Shown: positions 7,594 through 16,694 of the stretch, one piece after another | How the letters are laid out: the number at the start of each line of letters is the position of its first letter | Numbering within the stretch: the first letter of the stretch is position 1 | From: Virgibacillus senegalensis | Lineage (GTDB): Bacteria; Bacillota; Bacilli; Bacillales; Amphibacillaceae | Direction: 5' to 3' | NCBI RefSeq assembly: GCF_000821245.2 | Contig: NZ_LN611425.1 | Location: 677,462-716,377, forward strand | DNA length: 38,916 nt | Made by a program: the position numbers and the translations under genes | The notes under the pieces: generated by a model | The model's database searches: none | The model's input: the letters and a program-made list of their open reading frames with translations, nothing else | What the model was told of the DNA's origin: nothing

Positions 7594-8661
7594 TTATTCT
7601 ACAATTACCGTCCAGTTAAACGGATCCGGCTGCTTTCCTGTCTGAATACCTGTCAACGTGTCGTAAAGCTGTTTGGCAACTGCCCCTGTTTCTCCATGAT
7701 TGACTACAATACTTTCTCCTTCCCAAGAAAGTTCGCCTATCGGTGAAATGACTGCTGCAGTTCCTGAACCAAAAGCTTCTTCCAGCCTTCCTTGTTTTGC
7801 AGCTTCAAATACCTCTTGCATCGAGATTTTTCGTTCGCTTACCGGATAATCCCAATCTTTCAGTAATTCAATCACGGAACTTCTTGTGACACCTTCCAGT
7901 ATGCTTCCATTTAAAGCAGGGGTGATAACTTCTCCGTCAATTTTAAAGAAAACGTTCATACTCCCGACTTCTTCGATATATTTCTTTTCGACACCGTCAA
8001 GCCATAGAACCTGCGCATACCCCTTGTCGGCGACCATTTCCTGTGCCTTCAAGCTGGCTGCATAATTCCCAGCTGTTTTCGCCTCACCGGTTCCACCTGC
8101 AACAGCCCGGACAAATTCATTTTCTACTGCTATCTTGACTGGATTAATCCCTTCCTTGTAATAAGCCCCTACTGGAGACAAAATGATAATGAATTGATAA
8201 TTTTGCGAAGGTGCTACTCCCAAGTAAGGCTCTGTTGAAATAACGAACGGTCTGATATATAACGATGTCCCTTCCGCGGAAGGCACCCAGTCTTTGTCAA
8301 TGGACACTAATGTTGTAATCGCCTCTAAAGCCAATGTTTCATCGATATGAGGAATGCACAATCGATCATTCGATCGATTCAATCGCTGTACATTCTTTTC
8401 CGGACGGAACAGTTTAACATCTCCATCAGGTGTCAAATAAGCTTTCAACCCTTCAAACACCGTTTGCCCATAATGAAAAATGATAGAGGCTGGATCTAGA
8501 GTCAATGGTTGGTAGGGGATGATTCTTGGTTCGTGCCATCCCTTTTCCGTTGAATAATCCATTATGAACATGTGATCAGTGAATACCCTGCCAAATTCCA
8601 GTTTGTCATCAGCTGGCTTAGATTTGCTTGTTCTTGATTTCGTAATTTTGATTGGTTCCAT
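7594..8661 (-). CDS. ilvE: Branched-chain amino acid aminotransferase
   Basis: A 355-residue PLP enzyme that interconverts leucine, isoleucine and valine with their 2-oxo acids using glutamate/2-oxoglutarate. Family signatures are TVFEGLKAY (68-75), GEAKTAGNYAAS with the likely PLP lysine K195, EEVGSMNVFF, and SILEGVTRSSVIEL. The frame stays open upstream to 8883, but the added 74 residues look unlike coding sequence; the ATG at 8661, with GGGAGA 7 bases before it, gives the normal family length (about 356-363, as B. subtilis YbgE/IlvK). Upstream, 8662-8905 holds a cre-like site and a strong hairpin but no gene. Sitting next to glutamate synthase, the supplier of its amino donor, makes metabolic sense. 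Confidence 0.94.
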   Translation of the reverse strand: MEPIKITKSRTSKSKPADDKLEFGRVFTDHMFIMDYSTEKGWHEPRIIPYQPLTLDPASIIFHYGQTVFEGLKAYLTPDGDVKLFRPEKNVQRLNRSNDRLCIPHIDETLALEAITTLVSIDKDWVPSAEGTSLYIRPFVISTEPYLGVAPSQNYQFIIILSPVGAYYKEGINPVKIAVENEFVRAVAGGTGEAKTAGNYAASLKAQEMVADKGYAQVLWLDGVEKKYIEEVGSMNVFFKIDGEVITPALNGSILEGVTRSSVIELLKDWDYPVSERKISMQEVFEAAKQGRLEEAFGSGTAAVISPIGELSWEGESIVVNHGETGAVAKQLYDTLTGIQTGKQPDPFNWTVIVE

Positions 8662-8765
8662 GAAAAAGTCTCCCTGCTTGTATGTATTATTTTCAAAATT
8701 GTTTGTAAAAAACATTTTAGTACGAAACGGTGATAAAAAACAAGCGGAAATAGCCATCTTTTTAA

Positions 8766-8779
8766 AGCAAGCGCTTTCT
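8766..8779 (-). promoter_or_regulatory. cre-like site (CcpA) upstream of ilvE
   Basis: On the minus strand AGAAAGCGCTTGCT fits the relaxed cre pattern TGWAARCGYTWNCW in 13 of 14 positions and is centred on the palindrome AAGCGCTT. It lies about 105 bases upstream of the ilvE start. TTTACA followed after 17 bases by TACATA, nearer the gene, is a weak promoter candidate. CcpA and CodY control of branched-chain genes is known in B. subtilis; a CodY box here is at best degenerate. Confidence 0.5.
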
Positions 8780-8857
8780 TTAAGAAGTTTAGTCTTTTCG
8801 ACGGGAGGCAACCTTGATACAAAAAAACAGAAGAACGAGACGCTGGCTGCAAAGATA

Positions 8858-8888
8858 ATACCTTGATTCCGCTTGGGAACCAAGGTAT
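8858..8888 (-). terminator. Strong hairpin between gltD and ilvE
   Basis: ATACCTTGATTCC (8858-8870) pairs with GGAACCAAGGTAT (8876-8888), 13 positions with one mismatch and a 5-base loop. It starts 18 bases after the gltD stop. It lacks an immediate T-run on the minus strand (TATCTTTG follows), so it may be a weak terminator or a 3'-end stabilising stem. A second CAAGGT further downstream could pair with the same 5' arm. Confidence 0.55.
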
Positions 8889-8905
8889 GTCAAACTTTCA
8901 CTGTA

Positions 8906-10402
8906 TTACATAGCGGCTACTGAAGGGAGCGAAGAAGTACCCATCAAATATTGATCGACCTGTCGTGCTACTTCTCGTCCTTCATTGATTGCCCAAACGA
9001 TTAAACTTTGGCCTCTCCGCGCGTCACCAGCTGCAAAGACACCTTCTACATTGGTAGAGAAGTCGCCATATGCTGCTTTTGCTTTCCGGTTGTTTGTCTC
9101 GATGCCAAATTGTTGTAAAACAGATTGTTCTGGTCCTTCGAAACCAATTGCAATCAAAACGAGCTGTGCTGGCCAAATTTTTTCTGTCCCAGGGACTTCT
9201 TCATACACAAACATGCCTGTTTCATCTGTTACCTTTTTCATTTGTACTGTATGCAATTCTTTCAGTTTTCCATTTTCATCTTTGACGAATTTCTTTGTTT
9301 GAATCGAGTATTGACGCGGGTCTTCCCCGAATTTTACTTTAGCCTCTTTATGAGCATAGTCTACGCTGAAGACCTTCGGAAATTCCGGCCATGCATTGTC
9401 TTCCGATCTTGCCAAAGGAAGTTGGGGATGCTTACCAAATTGTACAATGCTATTGCAGTTCTGCCTTAATGCCGTTGCAATGCAGTCAGCACCTGTATCT
9501 CCACCGCCAATTACAATAACGTCTTTTCCTTTTGCGTCGATAAGCTCTCCTTCTTGCATTTCTGAACCAAGCAAGTCTTTCGTGGAAGCAGTCAGATAAT
9601 CCATTGCGAAGTGTACCCCTTCAGCGTCTCTACCGGGCAATGGCAAGTCACGTTGTTTCTGTGCACCAGTACAAACGATCACCGCATCGTATTGAGCATT
9701 TAATTCTTCAGCAGTTATATCCTTACCTACTTCGGTATTGGTTACAAAATCGATTCCTTCCTGTCTCAACAAATCGACCCGACGTTCCACTACCTCTTTC
9801 TCCAATTTCATGTTCGGAATGCCATATGTCAGTAAACCGCCTGCTCTGTCGGCTTTTTCGAACACGGTCACCGTATGTCCAGCCTGGTTAAGCTGATCAG
9901 CACTTGCCATGCCAGCCGGTCCGGAACCGATAATCGCGATGTTTTTACCTGTTCTCTTTTCCGGTATCCGTGGAGTGATCCACCCATTTTCAAATCCTTT
10001 GTCGATGATGGCCCGTTCGATATTTTTGATTGTTACAGCAGGATCAGAAATCGCCACTGTACAAGAGCCCTCACAAGGTGCCGGGCAAACTCGTCCGGTA
10101 AATTCCGGGAAATTGTTCGTTTTCATCAACCGCTCCAATGCTTCTTTCCATTTTCCACGGTAAACCAAATCATTCCATTCTGGGATAAGATTATATACGG
10201 GACAGCCTGATGTAGCCCCATTGATTTCCGTGCCAATATGGCAGAAAGGAGTACCGCAGTCCATACAGCGGGCTCCTTGTCTGCTCATCACTTCGTCCGA
10301 GAAAGGAGCAGAATATTCTTTCCAATCGTTTAAGCGTTGTTTTGGATCACGTTCTATTGCTTCTTCCCGCTTAATTTCGATAAAACCTGTTGCTTTTCCC
10401 AT
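8906..10402 (-). CDS. gltD: Glutamate synthase (NADPH) small subunit
   Basis: A 498-residue FAD/Fe-S subunit that takes electrons from NADPH and passes them to the large subunit. The N-terminal cysteines (CMDCGTPFCHIG and CPAPCEGSC) are the conserved iron-sulfur ligands. Two dinucleotide folds follow: IIGSGPAGMASADQL for FAD and VIGGGDTGADC for NADPH, with the closing GVFAAGDARRGQSLIVWAI. Length matches the family (B. subtilis GltB, 493). It starts 15 bases after the large-subunit stop, so the two are one operon under the gltA promoter and GltC. The ATG is preceded by AAAGGAGA. Confidence 0.96.
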   Translation of the reverse strand: MGKATGFIEIKREEAIERDPKQRLNDWKEYSAPFSDEVMSRQGARCMDCGTPFCHIGTEINGATSGCPVYNLIPEWNDLVYRGKWKEALERLMKTNNFPEFTGRVCPAPCEGSCTVAISDPAVTIKNIERAIIDKGFENGWITPRIPEKRTGKNIAIIGSGPAGMASADQLNQAGHTVTVFEKADRAGGLLTYGIPNMKLEKEVVERRVDLLRQEGIDFVTNTEVGKDITAEELNAQYDAVIVCTGAQKQRDLPLPGRDAEGVHFAMDYLTASTKDLLGSEMQEGELIDAKGKDVIVIGGGDTGADCIATALRQNCNSIVQFGKHPQLPLARSEDNAWPEFPKVFSVDYAHKEAKVKFGEDPRQYSIQTKKFVKDENGKLKELHTVQMKKVTDETGMFVYEEVPGTEKIWPAQLVLIAIGFEGPEQSVLQQFGIETNNRKAKAAYGDFSTNVEGVFAAGDARRGQSLIVWAINEGREVARQVDQYLMGTSSLPSVAAM

Positions 10403-10417
10403 ATTCCAGTCTCCTTT

Positions 10418-13400
10418 CTAGTGTACTACCACCTGTTTTTTTGGGGCAGGAATAACCTTCTTCCCTTTTTTTGCATTGAAAGCCTGCAATTTCGCTTCTT
10501 CTTCCGTCAAACCGGAAGCTTTTAGTCCTTCTATATGGTCCAGTGTTTGCTTGTATTCTTTTGGAATTACTTTGACAAACTTACTGATGGCCTGGCTCCA
10601 GTCAGATAAGATAGCTGCTGCTTTGCTACTAGATGTATAGCGGTAATGGTTTTCGACCATCGCTTTTAACTCTTCGATTTCTTCATAGCTGTCCAATTGC
10701 TCGAATTGGATCATTTCTTTGTTAGTCAAATACTCGAAAAGTTTTCGATTTTCGGTGTACACATAAGCAACACCACCAGACATACCTGCACCAAAGTTTT
10801 TGCCAACTTCACCGAGAACCACAATACGCCCACCGGTCATGTATTCACAACCGTGATCTCCAATTCCTTCGACTACCACTTTCGCTCCGCTGTTTCGAAC
10901 GGCAAACCGTTCACCCGCCAGACCATTTATATAAGCCTCGCCGGAAGTAGCACCATAAAAAGCTACATTTCCCGCAATAACATTGCTGTCAGCAAAAACA
11001 GACGATTCTGGAGGAGCAGATACAACGATCTTGCCTCCCGACAAACCTTTTCCGACATAATCATTGGCATCACCCGTTAATAACAGTGACATTCCTTTAG
11101 GGACAAATGCCCCGAAGCTTTGCCCGGCTGAACCGTTAAATCGCAAGGTGATTGTATCCTCAGGCAAACCATCTGCCCCGTACCTTTTCGATACTTCACT
11201 TCCGGTAATGGTTCCTACTACCCGATTAATGTTCCGTATAGGGAACGTTACATCGACCTTTTCCCGGCGAAGTAAAGCTGGTTGCACAGCTGGAAGTATT
11301 TTCATCAAATCCAGCGATTGCTCCAACTTATGGTTTTGCTGCGTCTGAGCAGTTCTTATCCCTTCGACAGGATGGATTAGCCGAGTTAAGTCAAGATACT
11401 TTGCTTTCCAGTGCTGTTGGGCACGCTCGCTTACCTCCAAAACCTCTGTTCTTCCGACCATTTCATCTACAGAACGGAATCCTAGTTCAGCCATGATTTC
11501 TCGTACTTCCTGTGCGACAAACCGCATGTAATTCACTATATGATCTGGATCGCCCATGAATTTTTTCCGTAGTTCCGGATTTTGGGTAGCGACACCTACA
11601 GGACAAGTATCCAAGTGGCAGGCACGCATCATCACACAACCTAGCACGACAAGCGGCGCGGTGGCAAAACCAAATTCTTCAGCACCTAGTAAGGACGCCA
11701 TGACGACATCTCTGCCCGTCATCAATTTTCCGTCGGTTTCCAGCACCACCCGATCTCTTAATCCATTGAGCATCAAGGTTTGATGGGCCTCAGCCAATCC
11801 AAGCTCCCAAGGCAAACCTGTATGTTTAATGCTTGTTTTCGGAGAAGCTCCCGTACCGCCGTCATAGCCAACAACAGAAATGACGTCAGCAGCTCCTTTG
11901 GCTACACCCGCGGCAATGGTTCCCACTCCGGCCTTTGCTACAAGCTTGACACTGATTCTCGCCTCGCGGTTCGCATTTTTTAAATCGTGGATGAGCTGGG
12001 CCAAATCCTCTATCGAATAGATGTCATGGTGCGGAGGCGGTGAAATCAAACCAACACCAGGCGTGGAACCCCGGACATCCGCTACCCAAGGATATACCTT
12101 GTTTCCTGGAAGCTGTCCGCCTTCTCCAGGTTTCGCTCCCTGGGCCATTTTAATTTGCAATTCTTCAGCATTCACCAAATAATGACTTTTAACACCGAAA
12201 CGACCGGAAGCTATCTGTTTGATTGCGCTCTTCCGAGAGTCTCCGTTTTCATCCGGCGTAAATCGTCTCGGATCTTCGCCGCCTTCTCCGCTGTTGCTTT
12301 TTCCACCGAGACGATTCATTGCAATCGCAAGCGCCTCATGTGCTTCTTGACTTAGAGAGCCGAAGGACATCGCTCCGGTTTTAAAGCGCTTGACAATCGA
12401 TTCAACAGACTCGACCTCTTCAATCGGAATAGTCTTATTAACATTTTTAAAAGCAAACAAGTTTCTTAAAAAGTTAAGTCTTTCTCCATCTGCCGCTTTG
12501 GAGAACTCTTTAAACAGACTGTAATCCCCACGTCTGCATGCCCACTGTAACGTATGGATTGTTTTCGGATTAAAGGCATGGTGTTCTCCGCCTTTTCTCC
12601 ATTGAAAATCGCTTCCTGAGTCCAATGTTTCATCAATGGTTTCACCATATGCGTCATTATGACGTTTTTTCGTTTCTGCCCCGATTGTTTCGATGCCGAT
12701 TCCGTCGATTTGGGAAGCTGTGCCGGTAAAATATTTGTCAATGACATCTTTGCCTATACCGACAGCTTCGAAAATTTGTGCTCCTCGGTAACTTTGGATA
12801 GTAGAAATACCCATTTTAGACATCACTTTGACTACGCCTTCGGTTACACCAGCAATGTATTTTTCTACTGTCTTTTGATAACCAAGCTCCAGGTTTCCTT
12901 CAGCAATTACTTGTTTGAAAGTTTCGAATACTAGGTAAGGATTGATTGCATCGGCACCATAACCGATCAAAGCGGCAAAATGATGAACTTCGCGCGTTTC
13001 TCCCGTCTCGATCAGGATGCTGACTTTTGTTCTTTTTCCTTGTCTGACAAGATACTGGTGCAAAGCACTTACTGCCAGCAATGCCGGAATAGCAGGTTTT
13101 TGATTTGTCATTTTCTTATCCGATAAAATTAGCAAGTTGATTCCACTGACTATGGCTTCGTCTGCTTTTTTGAAAAGATTCTCGAGTCCGATTTCTAAAT
13201 CGTCCTCAAATAGGGAATCAATCTTTCTGCTTCTAAATCCTTCATATTTGTCCTCGGCAAATTCCTGTAGTTGATAATTGGAAAGCACTGGTGTTTCCAA
13301 TTGAATACGACGGCAGCTGCTTTGGTCTGGATGTAAAATGTTTCCCTCCGGACCGAGGAACGTCATGGTAGACGTAACAATTTGCTCTCGGTAAGCGTCA

Positions 13401-14974
13401 ATCGGCGGATTGGTCACCTGGGCAAACAATTGCTTAAAGTAATTAAATAGTGACTGCGGTCTGTCTGATAGGACGGCTAATGGCATGTCACTGCCCATTG
13501 AACCGATAGGATCTTTTCCTTCCATCACAACAGGAACAAGGTATTTATAGATATCTTCATACGTATAGCCAAAAGCTTTTTGACGGATGAATAAATCGTC
13601 TGCCAGTTCGGCACCTGCTTGTTCGACCTGATTCGAAACTTTTACAAGCTGATTATCCAGCCACTCCTGATACGGCTTTTCTTGCGCCATTTCTGACTTG
13701 ATCTCTTCGTCTGAGATAATTCTTCCTTCTTCCAAATCCAGCAGCAGCATTTTTCCCGGACTTAGGCGATCTTTATATAACACATTCTCTTCTTCGACAT
13801 CGATAACGCCTACTTCCGAAGAATAAATAATATAGTCATCCTTAGTGACATAATAACGGGCAGGCCGCAGACCATTCCGATCAAGAATTGCACCGATCTG
13901 GCGACCGTCCGTAAAGGTAATCGAAGTCGGTCCGTCCCACTGTTCCATCAAGGTACTGTGATACTCATAGAAGGCACGTTTTTCAGCAGAGATATGCGGG
14001 TTGTTCTTCCACGGTTCCGGAATCAGCATCATAGCAGCATGTGCCGGCTTCCTTCCGGCCAGAGTGAAAAATTCCAACGCATTGTCGAGTAACGCCGAAT
14101 CGCTCCCTTCCCCATTCAATACAGGAAGAATTTTTTTCAAGTCTTCTCCAAAAGCTTCTGAAACAAATTGTTTTTCCCGAGCTTTCATCCAATTGGTATT
14201 TCCGCGCATGGTATTTATTTCACCGTTATGAATCAAATATCTGTTCGGATGCGCCCTCTCCCATGTCGGAAAAGTATTGGTACTGAAACGTGAATGTACT
14301 AAGGAAAAAGCAGAAACAAATGACTCATCCTTCAAATCCACGTAAAATTCGTCGACTTGTTCAGGCGTTAACAAACCTTTATATACAATCGTCCTGCTGG
14401 ATAAACTGGCAAAGTAAAAGCGATACGCTTGGTCAAGTGCCCAGTTTTCCGCCTGCTTGCGGATGACATACAGCTTGCGTTCGAAAGCGAGATTGTCCGC
14501 CAAATCGTCCGCAGCACCAATGAATACCTGACGGATAACCGGACAAGTTTCCTGTGCTTTTATTCCGATATTTCTGACATTTACGGGCACATCTCGCCAT
14601 CCGAGCAGCTTCTGCCCTTCTTGTTCAATGATATGATTAACATAGCCTTCCAATTGTTGCTGTTCCGTTTCATCTCTTGAGAAAAATACCATGCCTACCC
14701 CATACTTACCCGCTTCTGGCAGTTCCATGTCCGTGCATATTTTACGGAAATAAGCGTCCGGTACTTGCACCATCAATCCTGCCCCGTCTCCAGTTAATGG
14801 GTCGCTTCCCTGACCACCGCGATGGTCAAGCTGGCATAGCATTTGCAATCCTTTTTTTACAATATCGTGTGTTGCTAATCCCTTGATATGAGCATATAAA
14901 CCAATTCCACATGCATCACGTTCAAATTCAGGATTGTATAAACCTTGTGCCTTAGGCATCTGATTGAAAGTCAT
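10418..14974 (-). CDS. gltB: Glutamate synthase (NADPH) large subunit
   Basis: A 1518-residue enzyme, named gltA in B. subtilis (1520 residues). It makes two glutamates from glutamine and 2-oxoglutarate. C22 (ERDACGIG) should become the N-terminal nucleophile of the amidotransferase domain after removal of a 21-residue leader. The middle and FMN-binding synthase domains include [21 protein letters not shown] and GGTGASP, the Fe-S cysteines lie in [15 protein letters not shown], and the C-terminal beta-helix domain shows the repeated glycine-rich pattern ([18 protein letters not shown]). No frame damage is seen over 4.5 kb. Transcription starts in the divergent region shared with gltC. Confidence 0.97.
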   Translation of the reverse strand: MTFNQMPKAQGLYNPEFERDACGIGLYAHIKGLATHDIVKKGLQMLCQLDHRGGQGSDPLTGDGAGLMVQVPDAYFRKICTDMELPEAGKYGVGMVFFSRDETEQQQLEGYVNHIIEQEGQKLLGWRDVPVNVRNIGIKAQETCPVIRQVFIGAADDLADNLAFERKLYVIRKQAENWALDQAYRFYFASLSSRTIVYKGLLTPEQVDEFYVDLKDESFVSAFSLVHSRFSTNTFPTWERAHPNRYLIHNGEINTMRGNTNWMKAREKQFVSEAFGEDLKKILPVLNGEGSDSALLDNALEFFTLAGRKPAHAAMMLIPEPWKNNPHISAEKRAFYEYHSTLMEQWDGPTSITFTDGRQIGAILDRNGLRPARYYVTKDDYIIYSSEVGVIDVEEENVLYKDRLSPGKMLLLDLEEGRIISDEEIKSEMAQEKPYQEWLDNQLVKVSNQVEQAGAELADDLFIRQKAFGYTYEDIYKYLVPVVMEGKDPIGSMGSDMPLAVLSDRPQSLFNYFKQLFAQVTNPPIDAYREQIVTSTMTFLGPEGNILHPDQSSCRRIQLETPVLSNYQLQEFAEDKYEGFRSRKIDSLFEDDLEIGLENLFKKADEAIVSGINLLILSDKKMTNQKPAIPALLAVSALHQYLVRQGKRTKVSILIETGETREVHHFAALIGYGADAINPYLVFETFKQVIAEGNLELGYQKTVEKYIAGVTEGVVKVMSKMGISTIQSYRGAQIFEAVGIGKDVIDKYFTGTASQIDGIGIETIGAETKKRHNDAYGETIDETLDSGSDFQWRKGGEHHAFNPKTIHTLQWACRRGDYSLFKEFSKAADGERLNFLRNLFAFKNVNKTIPIEEVESVESIVKRFKTGAMSFGSLSQEAHEALAIAMNRLGGKSNSGEGGEDPRRFTPDENGDSRKSAIKQIASGRFGVKSHYLVNAEELQIKMAQGAKPGEGGQLPGNKVYPWVADVRGSTPGVGLISPPPHHDIYSIEDLAQLIHDLKNANREARISVKLVAKAGVGTIAAGVAKGAADVISVVGYDGGTGASPKTSIKHTGLPWELGLAEAHQTLMLNGLRDRVVLETDGKLMTGRDVVMASLLGAEEFGFATAPLVVLGCVMMRACHLDTCPVGVATQNPELRKKFMGDPDHIVNYMRFVAQEVREIMAELGFRSVDEMVGRTEVLEVSERAQQHWKAKYLDLTRLIHPVEGIRTAQTQQNHKLEQSLDLMKILPAVQPALLRREKVDVTFPIRNINRVVGTITGSEVSKRYGADGLPEDTITLRFNGSAGQSFGAFVPKGMSLLLTGDANDYVGKGLSGGKIVVSAPPESSVFADSNVIAGNVAFYGATSGEAYINGLAGERFAVRNSGAKVVVEGIGDHGCEYMTGGRIVVLGEVGKNFGAGMSGGVAYVYTENRKLFEYLTNKEMIQFEQLDSYEEIEELKAMVENHYRYTSSSKAAAILSDWSQAISKFVKVIPKEYKQTLDHIEGLKASGLTEEEAKLQAFNAKKGKKVIPAPKKQVVVH

Positions 14975-15021
14975 AATCTACGCCCCCGTTTACTCTATTC
15001 CAATTAAGGTGTCTTATTTTC

Positions 15022-15050
15022 ATTTTAGGTTTTCTTATTCATCCAAACAA
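15022..15050 (-). promoter_or_regulatory. Promoter of the glutamate synthase operon
   Basis: On the minus strand TTGTTT (15045-15050) and TAAAAT (15022-15027) are 17 bases apart, a fair SigA promoter with a weak -35, as expected for an activated gene. A start near 15015 would put GltC box I (15072-15086) at about -64, the position known in B. subtilis. Confidence 0.65.
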
Positions 15051-15052
15051 TA

Positions 15053-15058
15053 TATAAT
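15053..15058 (+). promoter_or_regulatory. gltC: gltC -10 element
   Basis: A perfect TATAAT on the plus strand, 49 bases before the gltC ATG. The -35 region (TTTTCT at 15030-15035, 17-base spacer) is poor. It overlaps the divergent glutamate synthase control region, and box I would lie just after the gltC start point, which fits negative autoregulation. Confidence 0.5.
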
Positions 15059-15073
15059 ATAGATTAAAACTAT
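15059..15073. promoter_or_regulatory. Possible GltC box II (degenerate)
   Basis: ATAGATTAAAACTAT has dyad ends ATAG/CTAT and overlaps the edge of box I. It lies about 50 bases upstream of the predicted glutamate synthase start point, near the -48 position of B. subtilis box II. Much weaker than box I. Confidence 0.35.
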
Positions 15074-15086
15074 CTCATTATGAGAT
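15072..15086. promoter_or_regulatory. GltC operator, box I
   Basis: ATCTCATTATGAGAT is a perfect dyad (ATCTCA/TGAGAT around TTA) that matches the known GltC box form ATCTC-N5-GAGAT. It lies between gltC and the glutamate synthase genes. Confidence 0.82.
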
Positions 15087-15106
15087 AAGTGGTAAAGGAT
15101 GAGCTT

Positions 15107-16009
15107 ATGGAACTACGACAATTACGGTATTTTATGGAAGTTGCTGAGCGGGAGCACGTATCGGAAGCCGCCATCCACTTACATGTAGCTCAATCGGCCA
15201 TCAGCCGGCAAATCGCCAATTTAGAATCGGAGCTGGGCGTCGCGTTATTTGAACGGGAAGGCAGGAACGTTAAACTGACCCAAATCGGCAAGGTGTTTTT
15301 GACACATGCGAAAACAGCGATGAAAGCTATCGATCATGCAAAAAAACAAATCGATGAACACCTTGACCCTGAACGCGGTACGATTAAAATCGGTTTTCCA
15401 ACTAGTCTGGCCAGTCATCTATTACCTGCCGTGATATCGGAATTCAAGAAAAATTATCCGAACATCGCTTTCCAACTCAGGCAAGGTTCCTATAACTATT
15501 TGGTTGAAGCCGTGAAGAAACGGGAACTGGATTTAGCCTTCCTAGGACCGGTATTGACAAATGATCCGGAAATAGATGGGCGGATTCTCTTTTCAGAAGA
15601 TATTTCGGCGCTTGTGCCAGCTTCTCATCGTTTGGCCGAGCGGCAAAGCCTCCATTTAAGAGATATGAGAAACGAAGAATTCGTACTGTTCCCGGAAGGG
15701 TTTATTCTACGAAAAATAGCCATGGATGGTTGTCGCCAGGCAGGATTTACACCCAGGATCTCTTCCGAAGGAGAAGACTTGGATGCGATTAAAGGGCTGG
15801 TTTCTGCAGGAATCGGAGTCACTCTGCTTCCGGAAAGTGTTTTTTCTGAATCAACTCCGAGGTTTACCAAAAAAATAAAAATAGATACACCTCATCTGCG
15901 GAGGACGGTCGGAATTATCAAGCCTGCTACAAGAAATCTTGCACCTTCGGAAAAAGTATTTTATGAATTCGTCCAGGACTTCTTTTCTGTGCTGGAACAA
16001 TTTCAATGA
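15107..16009 (+). CDS. gltC: LysR-type activator of glutamate synthase, GltC
   Basis: A 300-residue LysR-family regulator, the same length as B. subtilis GltC and recognisably the same protein. The N-terminal helix-turn-helix is in MELRQLRYFMEVAEREHVSEAA and HLHVAQSAISRQIANLE; the C-terminal effector domain has GFPTSLASHLLP and GLVSAGIGVTLLPE. GltC activates gltAB when 2-oxoglutarate is high and is held back by glutamate dehydrogenase RocG in B. subtilis. The longer frame from GTG 15089 is rejected: the ATG at 15107 follows AAAGGATGAG at normal spacing, and GTG 15089 would follow directly on the operator at 15072-15086. Divergent from its target operon, as in B. subtilis. Confidence 0.95.
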   Translation: MELRQLRYFMEVAEREHVSEAAIHLHVAQSAISRQIANLESELGVALFEREGRNVKLTQIGKVFLTHAKTAMKAIDHAKKQIDEHLDPERGTIKIGFPTSLASHLLPAVISEFKKNYPNIAFQLRQGSYNYLVEAVKKRELDLAFLGPVLTNDPEIDGRILFSEDISALVPASHRLAERQSLHLRDMRNEEFVLFPEGFILRKIAMDGCRQAGFTPRISSEGEDLDAIKGLVSAGIGVTLLPESVFSESTPRFTKKIKIDTPHLRRTVGIIKPATRNLAPSEKVFYEFVQDFFSVLEQFQ

Positions 16010-16125
16010 ACAATACTCTCCTAATAAAGGTTGCTAACACGGACTCATGCCATCGGTTGACGGTTCTTATCCTTCTTTTTTACATGTGATCATGACAATA
16101 TTGAAAAGACCGTGACATAAAAAAT

Positions 16126-16148
16126 AAAAGCCCGGATTACGGGCTTTT
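16126..16148 (-). terminator. Terminator of sspL
   Basis: AAAAGCCCG (16126-16134) pairs with CGGGCTTTT (16140-16148) around GATTA. On the minus strand it is followed by ATTTTTTATG. The hairpin overlaps the last bases of the sspL stop codon. It may also stop gltC transcripts from the other side, 117 bases after gltC. Confidence 0.85.
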
Positions 16149-16284
16149 ATCGTTTGGTGTTGCTTTTTTTGGCTTTTGCTTCTAAATCAGAGTGCGGCCT
16201 TTGATCAGCGGTATCCTCTGAAAGTCCTTGTGGGTTGACGCTAGGGGCTGCTTGTCCCCTGTCACGTTTCTTTTCTTTCGCCAT
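16147..16284 (-). CDS. sspL: Small acid-soluble spore protein L
   Basis: A 45-residue basic protein starting MAKEKKRDRG. Its C-terminus LEAKAKKSNTKR is almost identical to the end of B. subtilis SspL (LEERAKKSNTKR as remembered), and NPQG matches the TPQG of that protein. SspL is a minor spore-core protein made in the forespore. GGAGGTG lies 7 bases before the ATG, and a terminator overlaps the stop. It follows ypcP and the CHY protein on the same strand with 43-base gaps; sspL also lies near ypcP in B. subtilis. It marks the organism as a spore former. A SigG promoter was looked for and not clearly seen. Confidence 0.85.
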   Translation of the reverse strand: MAKEKKRDRGQAAPSVNPQGLSEDTADQRPHSDLEAKAKKSNTKR

Positions 16285-16327
16285 TGTTTAGCACCTCCAA
16301 CAATAGCTTGGCAGATACACTGCTGAT

Positions 16328-16651
16328 TTATCCAAAATAGTAGTGATAATGGTTTTCGCAACCTGGGTTAAAATCGGCATGGCAGAATGGACAAGAATCA
16401 GCCTTTTTATATGCTTCAATAGACATTTCGTTATGGCAGCTGCCACATAAAATAGCTTTCTTATTACTATCTGCTTTTGGCCATGCTTCAGCAGTATGTC
16501 CAGCGGTTTCCAGATGGCAGCGATAACAGGGATAATACGTATTACAGCAGGCAAACTTTATCGCTACAATATCGAGCTCTGAGTGGTAGTGCTCGCACCG
16601 GGTGAAACTGTCCATCACTTTGCCACGCACCTCATGCTTGCCGATGATCAT
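16328..16651 (-). CDS. CHY zinc finger protein
   Basis: A 107-residue cysteine/histidine-rich protein. It begins MIIGKHEVRGKVMDSFTRCEHYHS, and CEHYHSELDIVAIKFACC contains the C-H-Y sequence pattern that names the CHY zinc finger. Further pairs follow: CYRCH, CGSCH, CPFCH and a closing CENHYHYYF. The spacing suggests several bound zinc ions, as in the family (related to eukaryotic Hot13/RCHY1 domains). Its function in bacteria is not established. It has a good GGAGGAG before the ATG and sits between ypcP and sspL with 43-base gaps on both sides, probably in one transcript. Confidence 0.82.
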   Translation of the reverse strand: MIIGKHEVRGKVMDSFTRCEHYHSELDIVAIKFACCNTYYPCYRCHLETAGHTAEAWPKADSNKKAILCGSCHNEMSIEAYKKADSCPFCHADFNPGCENHYHYYFG

Positions 16652-16694
16652 CGTTTCTCCTCCAGTCTAAACCTAAAAATCGATAAATGGCAAA

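Noticed and set aside
8683-8706. CodY box upstream of ilvE
   Set aside because: AATTTTGAAAAT resembles the halves of a CodY box but lacks the two central bases; five or more mismatches in a proper alignment.
8662-8883. N-terminal extension of the aminotransferase frame (74 codons)
   Set aside because: The translation has no family similarity, covers a regulatory spacer with a hairpin and cre-like site, and the ATG at 8661 has the proper ribosome site and gives the normal length.
8662-8905. T-box leader for ilvE
   Set aside because: No AGGGTGGNACCGCG-like sequence or specifier structure was seen.
15089-15106. Upstream GTG start for gltC
   Set aside because: It directly abuts the operator dyad and lacks a ribosome site; the ATG at 15107 reproduces the 300-residue B. 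subtilis length.
16288-16554. 88-codon frame opposite in phase to the CHY zinc finger gene
   Set aside because: It is a shadow of the cysteine-rich frame on the same strand, which has the ribosome site and recognisable zinc motifs.
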